A stretch of DNA of 64,000 bases from Calliopsis andreniformis (lineage: Eukaryota; Arthropoda; Insecta; Hymenoptera; Andrenidae). The stretch spans positions 7,378,001 through 7,442,000 of the forward strand of contig NW_027480438.1 in the NCBI RefSeq assembly GCF_051401765.1, written 5' to 3'. The notes below the pieces were generated by a model. The model saw only the letters and a list, made by a program, of their open reading frames with translations. It did not search any database and was not told where the DNA came from. Of this stretch, positions 27,201 through 41,781 are shown piece by piece. The position numbers and the translations under genes are program-made. Numbering within the stretch: the first letter of the stretch is position 1; every line of letters starts with the position of its first letter.

Positions 27201-27368
27201 ATGTTCAATCCTCAATCCTCAATTCTCAATCTTCAATCCTCAATATTGAATCTTCAATCCTCAATCCTCAATCCTCAATCCTCAATCCTCAATCCTCATT
27301 CCTCAAACCTCAATCCTCAGCCCTCAGTCCTCATCCTTAATTCTCAATTCTCAATCCTCAATCCTCAA
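27201..27368 (+). repeat. About 160-bp segment present in some block copies only
   Basis: Between the TATCATC core at 27102 and the CCAACCCTAGATAC unit, this copy carries about 160 bp that are absent from the corresponding places near 21,180 and 23,140. The segment starts with AATGTTC and contains CCTTAATTCTC. Related segments occur near 33,290-33,460 and 37,680-37,830. Whether it is an insertion here or a loss in the other copies cannot be decided from this window. Confidence 0.7.
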
Positions 27369-29033
27369 TTCTCAACCTTCAATCCTCAATAATCAATCTC
27401 CAACCCTAGATACTCATTCCCCAATCCTCAGTCCTTAATCCTTAATCTTCAATCCTCAATCCCCAGTCCACAATCCTCAATCCTCAATCCTCAATCCTCA
27501 ATCCTCAATCCTCAATATTCAACACACAACCCTCAACCATCAATTCTCAATACTCAACCATCAATCCTCAATTCTCAATACTCAATAGAATATCCTGAAT
27601 TCTCATGGTTCAATACTCAATCCACAATATTCAATAATCAAATCTCAATCCTCAAATATCAATTCTCAACACTCAATCCTCAGCACTCAGTCCTCTCTCA
27701 TCAATCCTCCATCCTCAATCCTCAATCCTCAAGAATCAACCCTCAATCCTCAATCCTCAATCCTCAAGAGTCAACCCTCAATCCCCAATCCTCAAACCTC
27801 AATTCTCAGTCCTCAAACCTCAATCCCGAATCCTCAGCTCTGAATCCTCAATCTTCAGCCCTCAGTCCTCAACAATCAATTGTCAATCCTCAATCCTCAA
27901 TAGAATATCCTCAATTCACAGTTTTCAATACTCAATCACCATTCTTCAATCTTCAAATCTCAATTCACAAACATCAATTCTCATCACTCAACCCTCAACA
28001 CTCAGTCCTCAATACTCAATCCTCAATCGTCAATCCTCAATCCCCAATCCTGAATCTTCAATCCTCAATCCTCAATCCTTAATCCTCAATCCTCAATCTT
28101 CAATCCTCAATACTCAATCTTCAATCCTCAATCCTCAATCCTCAATACTCAACCCTCTATCCTCAATCCTCAATCCTCAATACTCAACCATCAATCCTCA
28201 ATTCTCAATACTCAATAGAATATCCTGAATTCTCAGAATTCAATACTCAAACGTCAATCCTCAACCCTCAGCCCTCATTCTGAATCCTCAATCCTCAATC
28301 CTCAATCCTCAATTTTCAATCCTCAATCCTCAACCCTCAGTCCTCATCCTCAATTCTCATTTCTCAATCCTCAATCCTCAATCCTTAATCCTCAATCTTC
28401 AATCCTCAGTCCCCAGTCCTCAATCTTAAATCCTCAATCCTCAACACTCAATCCTCAATCCTCAATCTTCAATCATCATTACTCAATCTTCAATCCTCAA
28501 TCCTCATCATTCAATCCTCAATCCTCAATTCTCAATCCTCGATACTCAGTCCTCAATCGTCAATCCTCAATCCCCAATCCTCAATCCTCAATCCTCAATC
28601 TTCAATCCTCAATACTCAATCTGCAATCCTCAATCCTCAATCCTCAATCCTCAACCCTCATTCTTCAATCCTCAATACCCAATCCTCAATCTTCAATCCT
28701 CAATCCTCAATCCTCAACCCTCAGCCCTCATCCTCAATCCTCAATCCTCAATCCTCAATCCTCAATCCTCTATCCCCAATCTTCTATCTTCAATCCACAA
28801 TACTCAATCTTCAATCCTCAATCCTCAGTCCTCAAACCTCAATTCTGAATCCTCAATCCTGAATCATCAATCTTTAATCCTCAGACCTCAACCATCAATG
28901 CTCAATTCTCAATACTTAACAGAACATCCTGAATTCTCAGTTTTCAATGCTCAATCCCCTATCTTCAATTTTAAAATCTCAGTCCACAAACATCAATTCT
29001 CATCACTCAACCCTCAACCCACAGTCCTCAATC
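27369..29033 (+). repeat. Block B2, second copy
   Basis: This copy of 23,146-24,811 is nearly identical in the parts compared. A visible difference is the unit before CAGAACATCC, which is AATACTT here and AATACTC in the first copy. It passes directly into another B-type block with a core at about 29,400. Confidence 0.82.
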
Positions 29034-32000
29034 TTCAATCCTCAATCCTCAATCCTCAATCGTCAATCCTCAATCCTCAATCTTCAATCCTCAGTCCGCA
29101 ATCCGCAATCTTCAATCACCAATACTCAATCTTCAATCTTCAATCTTCAATCCTCAATACTCAATCTTCAATCTTCAATCTTCAATCCTCAATCCTCAAT
29201 CCTCAATCCTCAATCCGCAATCCTCAATCTTCAATCCTCATTACTCAATCTTCAATCCTCAATCCTCAATCCTGAAACCCTCAACCCTCAATATTCAACA
29301 CACAACCCTCAACCTTCAATCCTCAATACTCTACCGTCAATCCTCAATTCTCAATACTTAATAGAATATCCTGAATTCTCAGTTTTCAACACTCAATCCT
29401 CAAACTTCAATCTTCAAGTCTCCATCCACAAACATGAATTCTCATCACTCAACCCTGAACACTCAGCCCACAACCTTCAATCCTCAATCCTCAATACTCA
29501 ATCCTCAGTCCTCAGTCCTTAATCTTCAATACTCAATCCTCAATCCTAAAATCCTCAACCCTCAATGTTCAACACACAATCCTCAACCATCAATCCTCAA
29601 TACTCAGCCATCAATGCTCAATTCTCAATACTCAATAGAATATGCTGTATTCTCAGTTTTCAATACTCATTCCTCAATCTTCGATCTTCAAGCCTCCATC
29701 CACAAACATGTATTCTCATCACTCAACCCTCAACCCTCAGTCCTCGTCCTCCATCCTCAATCCTCAATCCTCAATCCTCAATCTTCAGTCCTCAATCCTC
29801 GACCCTCAATCCTCTGCCTTCAAACCTCAATTCCGAACCCTCAATCCTGAATTCTCAATCTCCATCCCTCAGTCCGCAACAATCTATTGTCAATCCTCAA
29901 TCCTCAACAGAATATCCTCAATTCACAGCTTTCAACACTCAATCCCCAATCTTCAATTTTCAAATCTCAATCCACAAACATCAATGCTCATCACTCAACC
30001 CTCAACACTCAGTCCTCAATCTTCAATCCTCAATCTTCAATCCTCAATACTCAATCTGCAATCCCCAATCCTCAATCCTCAATCCTCAACCCTCATTCTT
30101 CAATCTTCAATACCCAATCCTCAATCTTCAATTCTCAATACTCAATCCTTAATCCTCAGACCTCAAACATCAATATTCAACCCCCAGTCCTCGTCCTCAA
30201 TCCACAACACTCAATCCTCAATCCTCGATCTTCAATCATCAATATTCAATCTTCAATTTTCAATTCTCAATCCTCAATCCTCAATCCTCAATCCTAAATC
30301 TTCAATCCTCAATCCTCAAAACTCAATCCTCAATCCTCAATCTTCAATCCTCAATACTCAATCTTCAATCCTCAATCCTTAATACTCAACCATCAATCCT
30401 CATTCTTTAATCCTCAATACCCAATCCTCAATCTTCAATCCTCAATCCTCAATACTCAATCCTCAATCGTCAATCCTCAATCCCCAATCCTCAATCTTCT
30501 ATCCTCAATCCTGAAACCTCAATCCTCAATGCTCAATCCTCAATCCTCAATCTTCAATCCTCAATACCCAGTCTTCAATACTCAATGCTCAATCCTCAAT
30601 CCTCAATCCTCAGTACTCAATCGTCAGTCTTCAATCCTCAACACTCAATCTTCAATTCTCAATCCCCAATCCTGAATCCTCAATCCTCAATCGTCAATAC
30701 TCAATCCTAAATCCTCAACCCTCGATCCTCAGTCCTCAAACCTCAATCCTCAATCCTCAATCTTCAATCTTCAATCCTCAATACCCAATCCTCAATCTTC
30801 AATACTCAATCCTCAATCCTCAATCCTCAATCCTCAATCTTCAATCCTCAATCCTCAAAACTCAATCCTCAATCCTCAATCTTCAATCCTCAACACTCAA
30901 TGTTCAATCCTCAACGCTCAATCTTCAAGCCTCAATACTCAATCTTCCATCCTCAATCCTCAATCCTCAATTCTCAATCCTCAATCCTCAGTCCTCAGTC
31001 CTCAAACAGCAATCCTCAACCCTCAGCCTTCATCCTCAATCCTCAATCTTCAATCCTCAACCCTCGATCCTCAGTCCTCAAACCTCAATCCTCAATCCTC
31101 AATCTTCAATCTTCAATCCTCAATACTCAATCTTCAATCTTCAATCTTCAATCCTCAATCCTCAATCCTCAATCCTCAATCCGCAATCCTCATTCTTCAA
31201 TACTCATTACTCAATCTTCAATCCTCAATCCTCAATCCTGAAACCCTCAACCCTCAATATTCAACACACAACCCTCAACCTTCAATCCTCAATACTCAAC
31301 CGTCAATCCTCAATTCTCAATACTTAATAGAATCCTCAAACTTCAATCTTCAAGTCTCCATCCACAAACATGAATCCTCATCACTCAACCCTGAACACTC
31401 AGCCCACAATCTTCAATCCTCAATCCTCAATCCTCAATCCTCAATCCTCAATCCTCACTCATCAATCCTCAATCCTCAATCCTCAATCCTCATTCTTCAA
31501 TCCTCAATCCTCAATCCTCAATCTGCAATCCTCAATACTCAATCCTCAATCCTCAATCGTCAATCCTCAAACCCAAATCCTCTATCATCAATACTCAATC
31601 CTCAATCCTCAATCCTCAATCCTGAATCCTCAATCTTCAATCCTCCATACTCAATCTTCAATCCTCAATCCTCAATCCTCAATCTTCAATCCTCAATCTT
31701 CAATCCTCAATTCTCAATCCTCAATCCTCAGTCCTCAGTCCTCAAACATCAATCCTCAACCCTCAATCCTCATCCTCAATCCTCAATCCTCAACCTTCAA
31801 TCCTCAATACTCAATCTTCAATCCTCAATCCTGAATCCTCAGTCCTCAATCCTCAATCCCCAATCAACGATCCTCAATCTTCAATACTCATTCCTCTATC
31901 CTCAATCCTCAATACTCAACCATCAATCCTCAATTCTGAATACTCAACAGAAGATCCTGAACTCTCAGGATTCAATACTCAAACATCAATCCTCAACCCT

Positions 32001-32221
32001 CAGCCCTCATTCTGAATCATCAATCCTCAATCCTCAATCCTCAATTTTCAATCCCCAATCCTCAACCCTCAGTCCTCATCCTCAATTCTCAACTCTCAAT
32101 CCTCAATCCTCAATCCTCAATCCTCAGTCCTCAATCCTCAATCCTCAATCCCCAAACCTCAATCCCCAACCGTCAGTCCTCGTCCTCAATCCTCAATCCT
32201 GAAATCCTCAATCCTCAATAT
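29034..32221 (+). repeat. Array segment joining blocks B2 and B3
   Basis: No gene is seen. The segment contains the ACATGTATTC core at 29706, a copy of material also found at about 44,840-45,360, and a core at about 31,330 in which TTAATAGAATCC lacks the usual TATCCTGAATTC part. It also holds the unit group with CAAACCCAAATCC at 31567, which recurs at 41811, 53835 and 60403. Confidence 0.6.
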
Positions 32222-35200
32222 TCAACACACAATCCTCAACCATCAATCCTCAATACTCAACCATCAATGCTCAATTCTCAATACTCAATAGAATATGCTG
32301 AATTCTCAGTTTTCAATACTCATTCCTCAATCTTCAATCTTCAAGCCTCCATCCACAGACATGTATTCTCATCACTCAACCCTCAACCCTCAGTCCTCAT
32401 CCTCCATCCTCAATCCTCAATCCTCAATCCTCAATCTTCAATCCTCAATCCTCGACCCTCAATCCTCTGCCTTCAAACCTCAATTCCGGATCCTCAATCC
32501 TGAATTCTCAATCTCCATCCCTCAGTCCGCAACAATCTATTGTCAATCCTCAATCCTCAACAGAATATCCTCAATTCACAGCTTTCAACACTCAATCCCC
32601 AATCTTCAATTTTCAAATCTCAATCCACAGACATCAATGCTCATCACTCAACCCTCAACACTCAGTCCTCAATCTTCAATCCTCAATACTCAATCTTCAA
32701 TCCTCAATCCTCAATCCTCAATCGTCAATCTTCAATCCTCAATACTCAATCTTCAATCCTCAGTCCTTAATACTCAATCCTCAATCCTCATTCTTCAATC
32801 CTCAATACCCAATCCTAAATATTCAATCCTCAATCCTCAATTCGCAATCCTCATTCCTCAATCCTCAGACCTCAAGCATCAATACTCAACCCTCAGTCCT
32901 CGTCCTCAATCCACAACCCTCAATCCTCAATCCTCGATTTTCATTCATCAATATTCAACATTCAATCCTCAATCCTCAATACTCAATACTCAATCCTCAA
33001 TCCTCAACGTTCAATCCGCAATACCCAATCCTCAATCTCCAATCCTCAATCCTCAGTCCTCAATCCTCAATCCTCAGTCCTCAATCCTCTGTCCTCAAAC
33101 CTCAATCCTGAATTCTCAATCCTGAATCCTCAATCTTCAGCCCTCAGTCCTCAACAATCAGTTGTCAATCCTCAATCCTCAATAGAATATCATCAATTCA
33201 CAGTTTTCAATACTCAATACTCAATCTACAATCTTCAAATCTCTATCCACAAACATCAATTCTTATCACTCAACCCTCTACACTCAGTCCTCAATGTTCA
33301 ATCCTCAATCCTCAATTCTCAATCTTCAATCCTCAATACTGAATCTTCAATCCTCAATCCTCAATCCTCAATCCTCAATCCTCAATCCTCATTCCTCAAA
33401 CCTCAATCCTCAGCCCTCAGTCCTCATCCTTAATTCTCAATTCTCAATCCTCAATCCTCAATTCTCAACCTTCAATCCTCAATAATCAATCTCCAACCCT
33501 AGATCCTCATTCCCCAATCCTCAGTCCTTAATCGTCAATCTTCAATCCTCAATCCCCAGTCCACAATCCTCAATCCTCAATCCTCAATCCTCAATCCTCA
33601 ATCCTCAATCCTCAATACTCAATATTCAACACACAACCCTCAACCATCAATTCTCAATACTCAACCATCAATCCTCAATTCTCAATACTCAATAGAATAT
33701 CCTGAATTCTCATGGTTCAATACTCAATCAACAATATTCAATAATCAAATCTCAATCCTCAAATATCAATTCTCAACACTCAATCCTCAGCACTCAGTCC
33801 TCTCTCATCAATCCTCCATCCTCAATCCTCAATCCTCAAGAATCAACCCTCAATCCTCAATCCTCAATCCTCAAGAGTCAACCCTCAATCCTCAAACCTC
33901 AATTCTCAGTCCTCAAACCTCAATCCCGAATCCTCAGCTCTGAATCCTCAATCTTCAGCCCTCAGTCCTCAACAATCAATTGTCAATCCTCAATCCTCAA
34001 TAGAATATCCTCAATTCACAGTTTTCAATACTCAATCACCATTCTTCAATCTTCAAATCTCAATTCACAAACATCAATTCTCATCACTCAACCCTCAACA
34101 CTCAGTCCTCAATCTTCAATCCTCAATCCTCAATCCTCAATCTTCAATCCTCAACACACAATCTTCAATCCTCAATCCTCAATCCTCAGTCCTCAATACT
34201 CAATCCTCAATCGTCAATCCTCAATCCCCAATCCTGAATCTTCAATCCTCAATCCTCAATCCTTAATCCTCAATCCTCAATCTTCAATCCTCAATACTCA
34301 ATCTTCAATCCTCAATCCTCAGTCCTCAATACTCAACCCTCTATCCTCAATCCTCAATCCTCAATACTCAACCATCAATCCTCAATTCTCAATACTCAAT
34401 AGAATATCCTGAATTCTCAGGATTCAATACTCAAACGTCAATCCTCAACCCTCAGCCCTCATTCTGAATCCTCAATCCTCAATCCTCAATCCTCAATTTT
34501 CAATCCCCAATCCTCAACCCTCAGTCCTCATCCTCAATTCTCATTTCTCAATCCTCAATCCTCAATCCTTAATCCTCAATCTTCAATCCTCAGTCCCCAG
34601 ACCTCAATCTTAAATCCTCAATCCTCAACACTCAATCCTCAATCCTCAATCTTCAATCATCATTACTCAATCTTCAATCCTCAATCCTCATCATTCAATC
34701 CTCAATCCTCAATTCTCAATCCTCGATACTCAGTCCTCAATCGTCAATCCTCAATCCCCAATCCTCAATCCTCAATCCTCAATCCTCAATAATCAATCCT
34801 CAATCTTCAATCCTCAATACTCTATCTGCAATCCTCAATCCTCAATCCTCAATCCTCAAACCACATTCTTCAATCTTCAATACCCAATCCTCAATCTTCA
34901 ATACTCAATATTCAACCCTCAATCCTCAATCCTCAATCCTCAATCCTTAATCCTCAATCCTCAATCCTCAATCTTCAATCCTCAATACTCAATCTGCAAT
35001 CCTCAATCCTCAATCCTCAATCCTCAACCCTCATTCTTCAATCTTCAATACCCAATCCTCAATCTTCAATTCTCAATACTCAATCCTTAATCCTCAGACC
35101 TCAAACATCAATATTCAACTCTCAGTCCTCGTCCTCAATCCACAACACTCCATCCTCAATCCTCGATCTTCAATCATCAATATTCAACCTTCAATTTTCA

Positions 35201-35390
35201 ATCCTCAATCCTCAATCCTCAATCCTCAATCCTCAATCTTCAATCCTCAATCCTCAGAACTCAATCCTCAATCCTCAATCTTCAATCCTCAACACTCAAT
35301 CTTCAATCCTCAACCCTCAATCTTCAATCCTCAATACTCAATCTTCCATCCTCAATCCTCAATCCTCAATTCTCAATCCTCAATCCTCAG
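32222..35390 (+). repeat. Block B3, first copy (3.2 kb)
   Basis: This block recurs at 36,611-39,767. The shift is 4389 bp at the left (ACATGT at 32359 and 36748) and 4375 bp at the right (AATAATCAAA at 33740 and 38115; TTCCATCCTC at 35344 and 39719). Two heptamers are therefore missing from the second copy near 37,754. The copies diverge after about 35,390. A third, shortened copy lies at about 50,173-52,640. Confidence 0.85.
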
Positions 35391-35439
35391 TCCTCAGTCC
35401 TCAAACAGCAATCCTCAACCCTCAGCCTTCATCCTCAAT

Positions 35440-37075
35440 CCTCAATCTTCATCCTCAATCCTCAATCCTCAATCTTCTATCTTCAATCCCCAATCCTCTA
35501 TCATCAATCCTCAATTCTCAATCCTCAATCCTGAAACCTCAATCCTCAATGCTCAATCCTCAATCCTCAATCTTCAATCCTCAATACTCAGTCTTCAATA
35601 CTCAATCCTCAATCCTCAATCCTCAATCCTCAGTACTCAATCGTCAGTCTTCAATCCTCAACACTCAATCTTCAATTCTCAATCCCCAATCCTCAATCCT
35701 CAATCCTCATTCTTCAATCCCCAATACCCAATCCTCAATCTTCAATCCTCAATCCTCAATCCTCAACCCTCAGCCCTCATCCTCAAACCTCAATCCTCAA
35801 TCCTCAATTCTCAATCCTCAATCCCCAATCTTCTATCTTCAATCCTCAATACTCAATCTTCAATCCTCAATCCTCAGTCCTCAAACCTCAATTCTGAATC
35901 CTCAATCCTGAATCATCAATCTTTAATCCTCAGACCTCAACCATCAATGCTCAATTCTCAATACTCAACAGAACATCCTGAATTCTCAGTTTTCAATGCT
36001 CAATCCCCTATCTTCAATTTTAAAATCTCAGTCCACAAACATCAATTCTCATCACTCAACCCTCAACCCACAGTCCTCAATCTTCAATCCTCAATCCTCA
36101 ATCCTCAATCGTCAATCCTCAATCCTCAATCTTCAATCCTCAGTCCGCAATCCGCAATCTTCAATCATCAATACTCAATCTTCAATCTTCAATCCTCAAT
36201 ACTCAATCTTCAATCTTCAATCTTCAATCCTCAATCCTCAATCCTCTATCCTCAATCCGCAATCCTCAATCTTCAATCCTCATTACTCAATCTTCAATCC
36301 TCAATCCTCAATCCTGAAACCCTCAACCCTCAATATTCAACACACAACCCTCAACCTTCAATCCTCAATTCTCAACCGTCAATCCTCAATTCTCAATACT
36401 TAATTGAATATCCTGAATTCTCAGTTTTCAACACTCAATCCTCAAACTTCAATCTTCAAGTCTCCATCCACAAACATGAATTCTCATCACTCAACCCTGA
36501 ACACTCAGCCCACAATCTTCAATCCTCAATCCTCAATACTCAATCCTCAGTCCTCAGTCCTTAATCTTCAATACTCAATCCTCAATCCTAAAATCCACAA
36601 CCCTCAATGTTCAACACACAATCCTCAACCATCAATCCTCAATACTCAGCCATCAATGCTCAATTCTCAATACTCAATAGAGTATGCTGAATTCTCAGTT
36701 TTCAATACTCATTCCTCAATCTTCAATCTTCAAGCCTCCATCCACAAACATGTATTCTCATCTCTCAACCCTCAACCCTCAGTCCTCGTCCTCCATCCTC
36801 AATCCTCAATCCTCAATCCTCAATCTTCAGTCCTCAATCCTCGACCCTCAATCCTCTGCCTTCAAACCTCAATTCCGAATCCTCAATCCTGAATTCTCAA
36901 TCTCCATCCCTCAGTCCGCAACAATCTATTGTCAATCCTCAATCCTCAACAGAATATCCTCAATTCACAGCTTTCAACACTCAATCCCCTATCTTCAATT
37001 TTCAAATCTCAATCCACAGACATCAATGCTCATCACTCAACCCTCAACACTCAGTCCTCAATCTTCAATCCTCAA
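35440..37075 (+). repeat. Block B4, first copy (homologous to 43,206-44,841)
   Basis: This block matches 43,206-44,841 at a shift of 7766 bp, with CAGAACATCC at 35969 and 43735, and ACATGTATTC at 36748 and 44514. It overlaps block B3 at its right side, so the block borders of different copying events do not coincide. Confidence 0.82.
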
Positions 37076-39767
37076 TACTCAATCTTCAATCCTCAATCCT
37101 CAATCCTCAATCGTCAATCTTCAATCCTCAATACTCAATCTTCAATCCTCAGTCCTTAATACTCAATCCTCAATCCTCATTCTTCAATCCTCAATACCCA
37201 ATCCTAAATATTCAATCCTCAATCCTCAATTCGCAATCCTCATTCCTCAATCCTCAGACCTCAAGCATCAATACTCAACCCTCAGTCCTCGTCCTCAATC
37301 CACAACCCTCAATCCTCAATCCTCGATTTTCATTCATCAATATTCAACATTCAATCCTCAATCCTCAATACTCAATACTCAATCCTCAATCCTCAACGTT
37401 CAATCCGCAATACCCAATCCTCAATCTCCAATCCTCAATCCTCAGTCCTCAATCCTCAATCCTCAGTCCTCAATCCTCTGTCCTCAAACCTCAATCCTGA
37501 ATTCTCAATCCTGAATCCTCAATCTTCAGCCCTCAGTCCTCAACAATCAGTTGTCAATCCTCAATCCTCAATAGAATATCATGAATTCACAGTTTTCAAT
37601 ACTCAATACTCAATCTACAATCTTCAAATCTCTATCCACAAACATCAATTCTTATCACTCAACCCTCTACACTCAGTCCTCAATGTTCAATCCTCAATCC
37701 TCAATTCTCAATCTTCAATCCTCAATACTGAATCTTCAATCCTCAATCCTCAATCCCCAATCCTCATTCCTCAAACCTCAATCCTCAGCCCTCAGTCCTC
37801 ATCCTTAATTCTCAATTCTCAATCCTCAATCCTCAATTCTCAACCTTCAATCCTCAATAATCAATCTCCAACCCTAGATCCTCATTCCCCAATCCTCAGT
37901 CCTTAATCCTCAATCTTCAATCCTCAATCCCCAGTCCACAATCCTCAATCCTCAATCCTCAATCCTCAATCCTCAATCCTCAATCCTCAATCCTCAATAT
38001 TCAACACACAACCCTCAACCATCAATTCTCAATACTCAACCATCAATCCTCAATTCTCAATACTCAATAGAATATCCTGAATTCTCATGGTTCAATACTC
38101 AATCCACAATATTCAATAATCAAATCTCAATCCTCAAATATCAATTCTCAACACTCAATCCTCAGCACTCAGTCCTCTCTCATCAATCCTCCATCCTCAA
38201 TCCTCAATCCTCAAGAATCAACCCTCAATCCTCAATCCTCAATCCTCAAGAGTCAACCCTCAATCCTCAAACCTCAATTCTCAGTCCTCAAACCTCAATC
38301 CCGAATCCTCAGCTCTGAATCCTCAATCTTCAGCCCTCAGTCCTCAACAATCAATTGTCAATCCTCAATCCTCAATAGAATATCCTCAATTCACAGTTTT
38401 CAATACTCAATCACCATTCTTCAATCTTCAAATCTCAATTCACAAACATCAATTCTCATCACTCAACCCTCAACACTCAGTCCTCAATCTTCAATCCTCA
38501 ATCCTCAATCCTCAATCTTCAATCCTCAACACACAATCTTCAATCCTCAATCCTCAATCCTCAGTCCTCAATACTCAATCCTCAATCGTCAATCCTCAAT
38601 CCCCAATCCTGAATCTTCAATCCTCAATCCTCAATCCTTAATCCTCAATCCTCAATCTTCAATCCTCAATACTCAATCTTCAATCCTCAATCCTCAATCC
38701 TCAATACTCAACCCTCTATCCTCAATCCTCAATCCTCAATACTCAACCATCAATCCTCAATTCTCAATACTCAATAGAATATCCTGAATTCTCAGGATTC
38801 AATACTCAAACGTCAATCCTCAACCCTCAGCCCACATTCTGAATCCTCAATCCTCAATCCTCAATCCTCAATTTTCAATCCCCAATCCTCAACCCTCAGT
38901 CCTCATCCTCAATTCTCATTTCACAATCCTCAATCCTCAATCCTTAATCCTCAATCTTCAATCCTCAGTCCCCAGACATCAATCTTAAATCCTCAATCCT
39001 CAACACTCAATCCTCAATCCTCAATCTTCAATCATCATTACTCAATCTTCAATCCTCAATCCTCATCATTCAATCCTCAATCCTCAATTCTCAATCCTCG
39101 ATACTCAGTCCTCAATCGTCAATCCTCAATCCCCAATCCTCAATCCTCAATCCTCAATCCTCAATCATCAATCCTCAATCTTCAATCCTCAATACTCTAT
39201 CTGCAATCCTCAATCCTCAATCCTCAATCCTCAAACCACATTCTTCAATCTTCAATACCCAATCCTCAATCTTCAATACTCAATCTTCAACCCTCAATCC
39301 TCAATCCTCAATCCTCAATCCTTAATCCTCAATCCTCAATCCTCAATCTTGAATCCTCAATACTCAATCTGCAATCCTCAATCCTCAATCCTCAATCCTC
39401 AACGCTCATTCTTCAATCTTCAATACCCAATCCTCAATCTTCAATTCTCAATACTCAATCCTTAATCCTCAGACCTCAAACATCAATATTCAACTCTCAG
39501 TCCTCGTCCTCAATCCACAACACTCAATCCTCAATCCTCGATCTTCAATCATCAATATTCAACCTTCAATTTTCAATCCTCAATCCTCAATCCTCAATCC
39601 TCAATCCTCAATCTTCAATCCTCAATCCTCAAAACTCAATCCTCAATCCTCAATCTTCAATCCTCAACACTCAATCTTCAATCCTCAACCCTCAATCTTC
39701 AATCCTCAATACTCAATCTTCCATCCTCAATCCTCAATCCTCAATTCTCAATCCTCAATCCTCAATC
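36611..39767 (+). repeat. Block B3, second copy
   Basis: This is the copy of 32,222-35,390, shorter by 14 bp near 37,754. At 37,578 its TATCATC core has changed to TATCATG, which creates a CATGAATTC sequence. Part of this copy (about 37,750-39,082) is itself copied to about 40,449-41,781 at a shift of 2699 bp. Confidence 0.83.
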
Positions 39768-40448
39768 CTCAATCCTCAATCCCCAATCTTCTATCTTCAA
39801 TCCTCAATACTCAATCTTCAATCCTCAATCCTCAGGCGTCATACCTCAATTCTGAATCCTCAATCCTCAATCCTCAATCTTTAATCCTCAGACCTCAACC
39901 ATCAATGCTCAATTCTCAATACTCAACAGAACATCCTGAATTCTCAGTTTTCAATGCTCAATCCCCTATCTTCAATTTTAAAATCTCAATCCACAAACAT
40001 CAATTCTCATCACTCAACCCTCAACACACAGTCCTCAATCTTCAATCCTCAATCCTCAATCCTCAATCTTCAATCCTCAGTCCGCAATCCGCAATCTTCA
40101 ATCATCAATACTCAATCTTCAATCCTCAATCCTCAATCATAAAATCCTCGATCCTCAATATTCAGCAGACAACCCTCAACCCTCAATATTCAACACACAA
40201 CCCTCAACCTTCAATCCTCAATACTCAACCGTCAATCCTCAATTCTCAATACTTAATAGAATATCCTGAATTCTCAGTTTTCAACACTCAATCCTCAAAC
40301 TTCAATCTTCAAGTCTCCATCCACAAACATGAATTCTCATCACTCAACCCTGAACACTCAGCCCACAATCATCAATCCTCAATCCTCAATCCTCAATCCC
40401 CAATCCTCAATCCTCACTCATCAATCCTCAATCCTCAATCCTCAATCC

Positions 40449-41781
40449 TCAATCCTCAATCCTCATTCCTCAAACCTCAATCCTCAGCCCTCAGTCCTCA
40501 TCCTTAATTCTCAATTCTCAATCCTCAATCCTCAATTCTCAACCTTCAATCCTCAATAATCAATCTCCAACCCTAGATCCTCATTCCCCAATCCTCAGTC
40601 CTTAATCCTCAATCTTCAATCCTCAATCCCCAGTCCACAATCCTCAGTCCTCAATCCTCAATCCTCAATCCTCAATCCTCAATCCTCAATCCTCAATATT
40701 CAACACACAACCCTCAACCATCAATTCTCAATACTCAACCATCAATCCTCAATTCTCAATACTCAATAGAATATCCTGAATTCTCATGGTTCAATACTCA
40801 ATCCACAATATTCAATAATCAAATCTCAATCCTCAAATATCAATTCTCAACACTCAATCCTCAGCACTCAGTCCTCTCTCATCAATCCTCCATCCTCAAT
40901 CCTCAATCCTCAAGAATCAACCCTCAATCCTCAATCCTCAATCCTCAAGAGTCAACCCTCAATCCTCAAACCTCAATTCTCAGTCCTCAAACCTCAATCC
41001 CGAATCCTCAGCTCTGAATCCTCAATCTTCAGCCCTCAGTCCTCAACAATCAATTGTCAATCCTCAATCCTCAATAGAATATCCTCAATTCACAGTTTTC
41101 AATACTCAATCACCATTCTTCAATCTTCAAATCTCAATTCACAAACATCAATTCTCATCACTCAACCCTCAACACTCAGTCCTCAATCTTGAATCCTCAA
41201 TCCTCAATCCTCAATCTTCAATCCTCAACACACAATCTTCAATCCTCAATCCTCAATCCTCAGTCCTCAATACTCAATCCTCAATCGTCAATCCTCAATC
41301 CCCAATCCTGAATCTTCAATCCTCAATCCTCAATCCTTAATCCTCAATCCTCAATCTTCAATCCTCAATACTCAATCTTCAATCCTCAATCCTCAATCCT
41401 CAATACTCAACCCTCTATCCTCAATCCTCAATCCTCAATACTCAACCATCAATCCTCAATTCTCAATACTCAATAGAATATCCTGAATTCTCAGGATTCA
41501 ATACTCAAACGTCAATCCTCAACCCTCAGCCCACATTCTGAATCCTCAATCCTCAATCCTCAATCCTCAATTTTCAATCCCCAATCCTCAACCCTCAGTC
41601 CTCATCCTCAATTCTCATTTCACAATCCTCAATCCTCAATCCTTAATCCTCAATCTTCAATCCTCAGTCCCCAGACATCAATCTTAAATCCTCAATCCTC
41701 AACACTCAATCCTCAATCCTCAATCTTCAATCATCATTACTCAATCTTCAATCCTCAATCCTCATCATTCAATCCTCAATA
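40449..41781 (+). repeat. Partial copy of block B3
   Basis: This segment matches about 37,750-39,082 at 2699 bp, with AATAATCAAA at 38115 and 40814. It shares with that copy the unit change to CCCACATTCTG (near 38,831 and 41,531), where the first copy of the block has CCCTCATTCTG. It was therefore derived from the second copy rather than the first. It diverges at about 41,782. Confidence 0.8.

Larger units (their letters stand above)
10319..40900 (+). repeat. AATAATCAAATCTC core family (8 copies)
   Basis: The core follows a CCTGAATTCTCATGGTTC-like stretch in most copies and starts at 10319, 11068, 21450, 23411, 27633, 33740, 38115 and 40814. It occurs in both domains and so predates their separation. 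The listed span is from first to last copy. Confidence 0.82.
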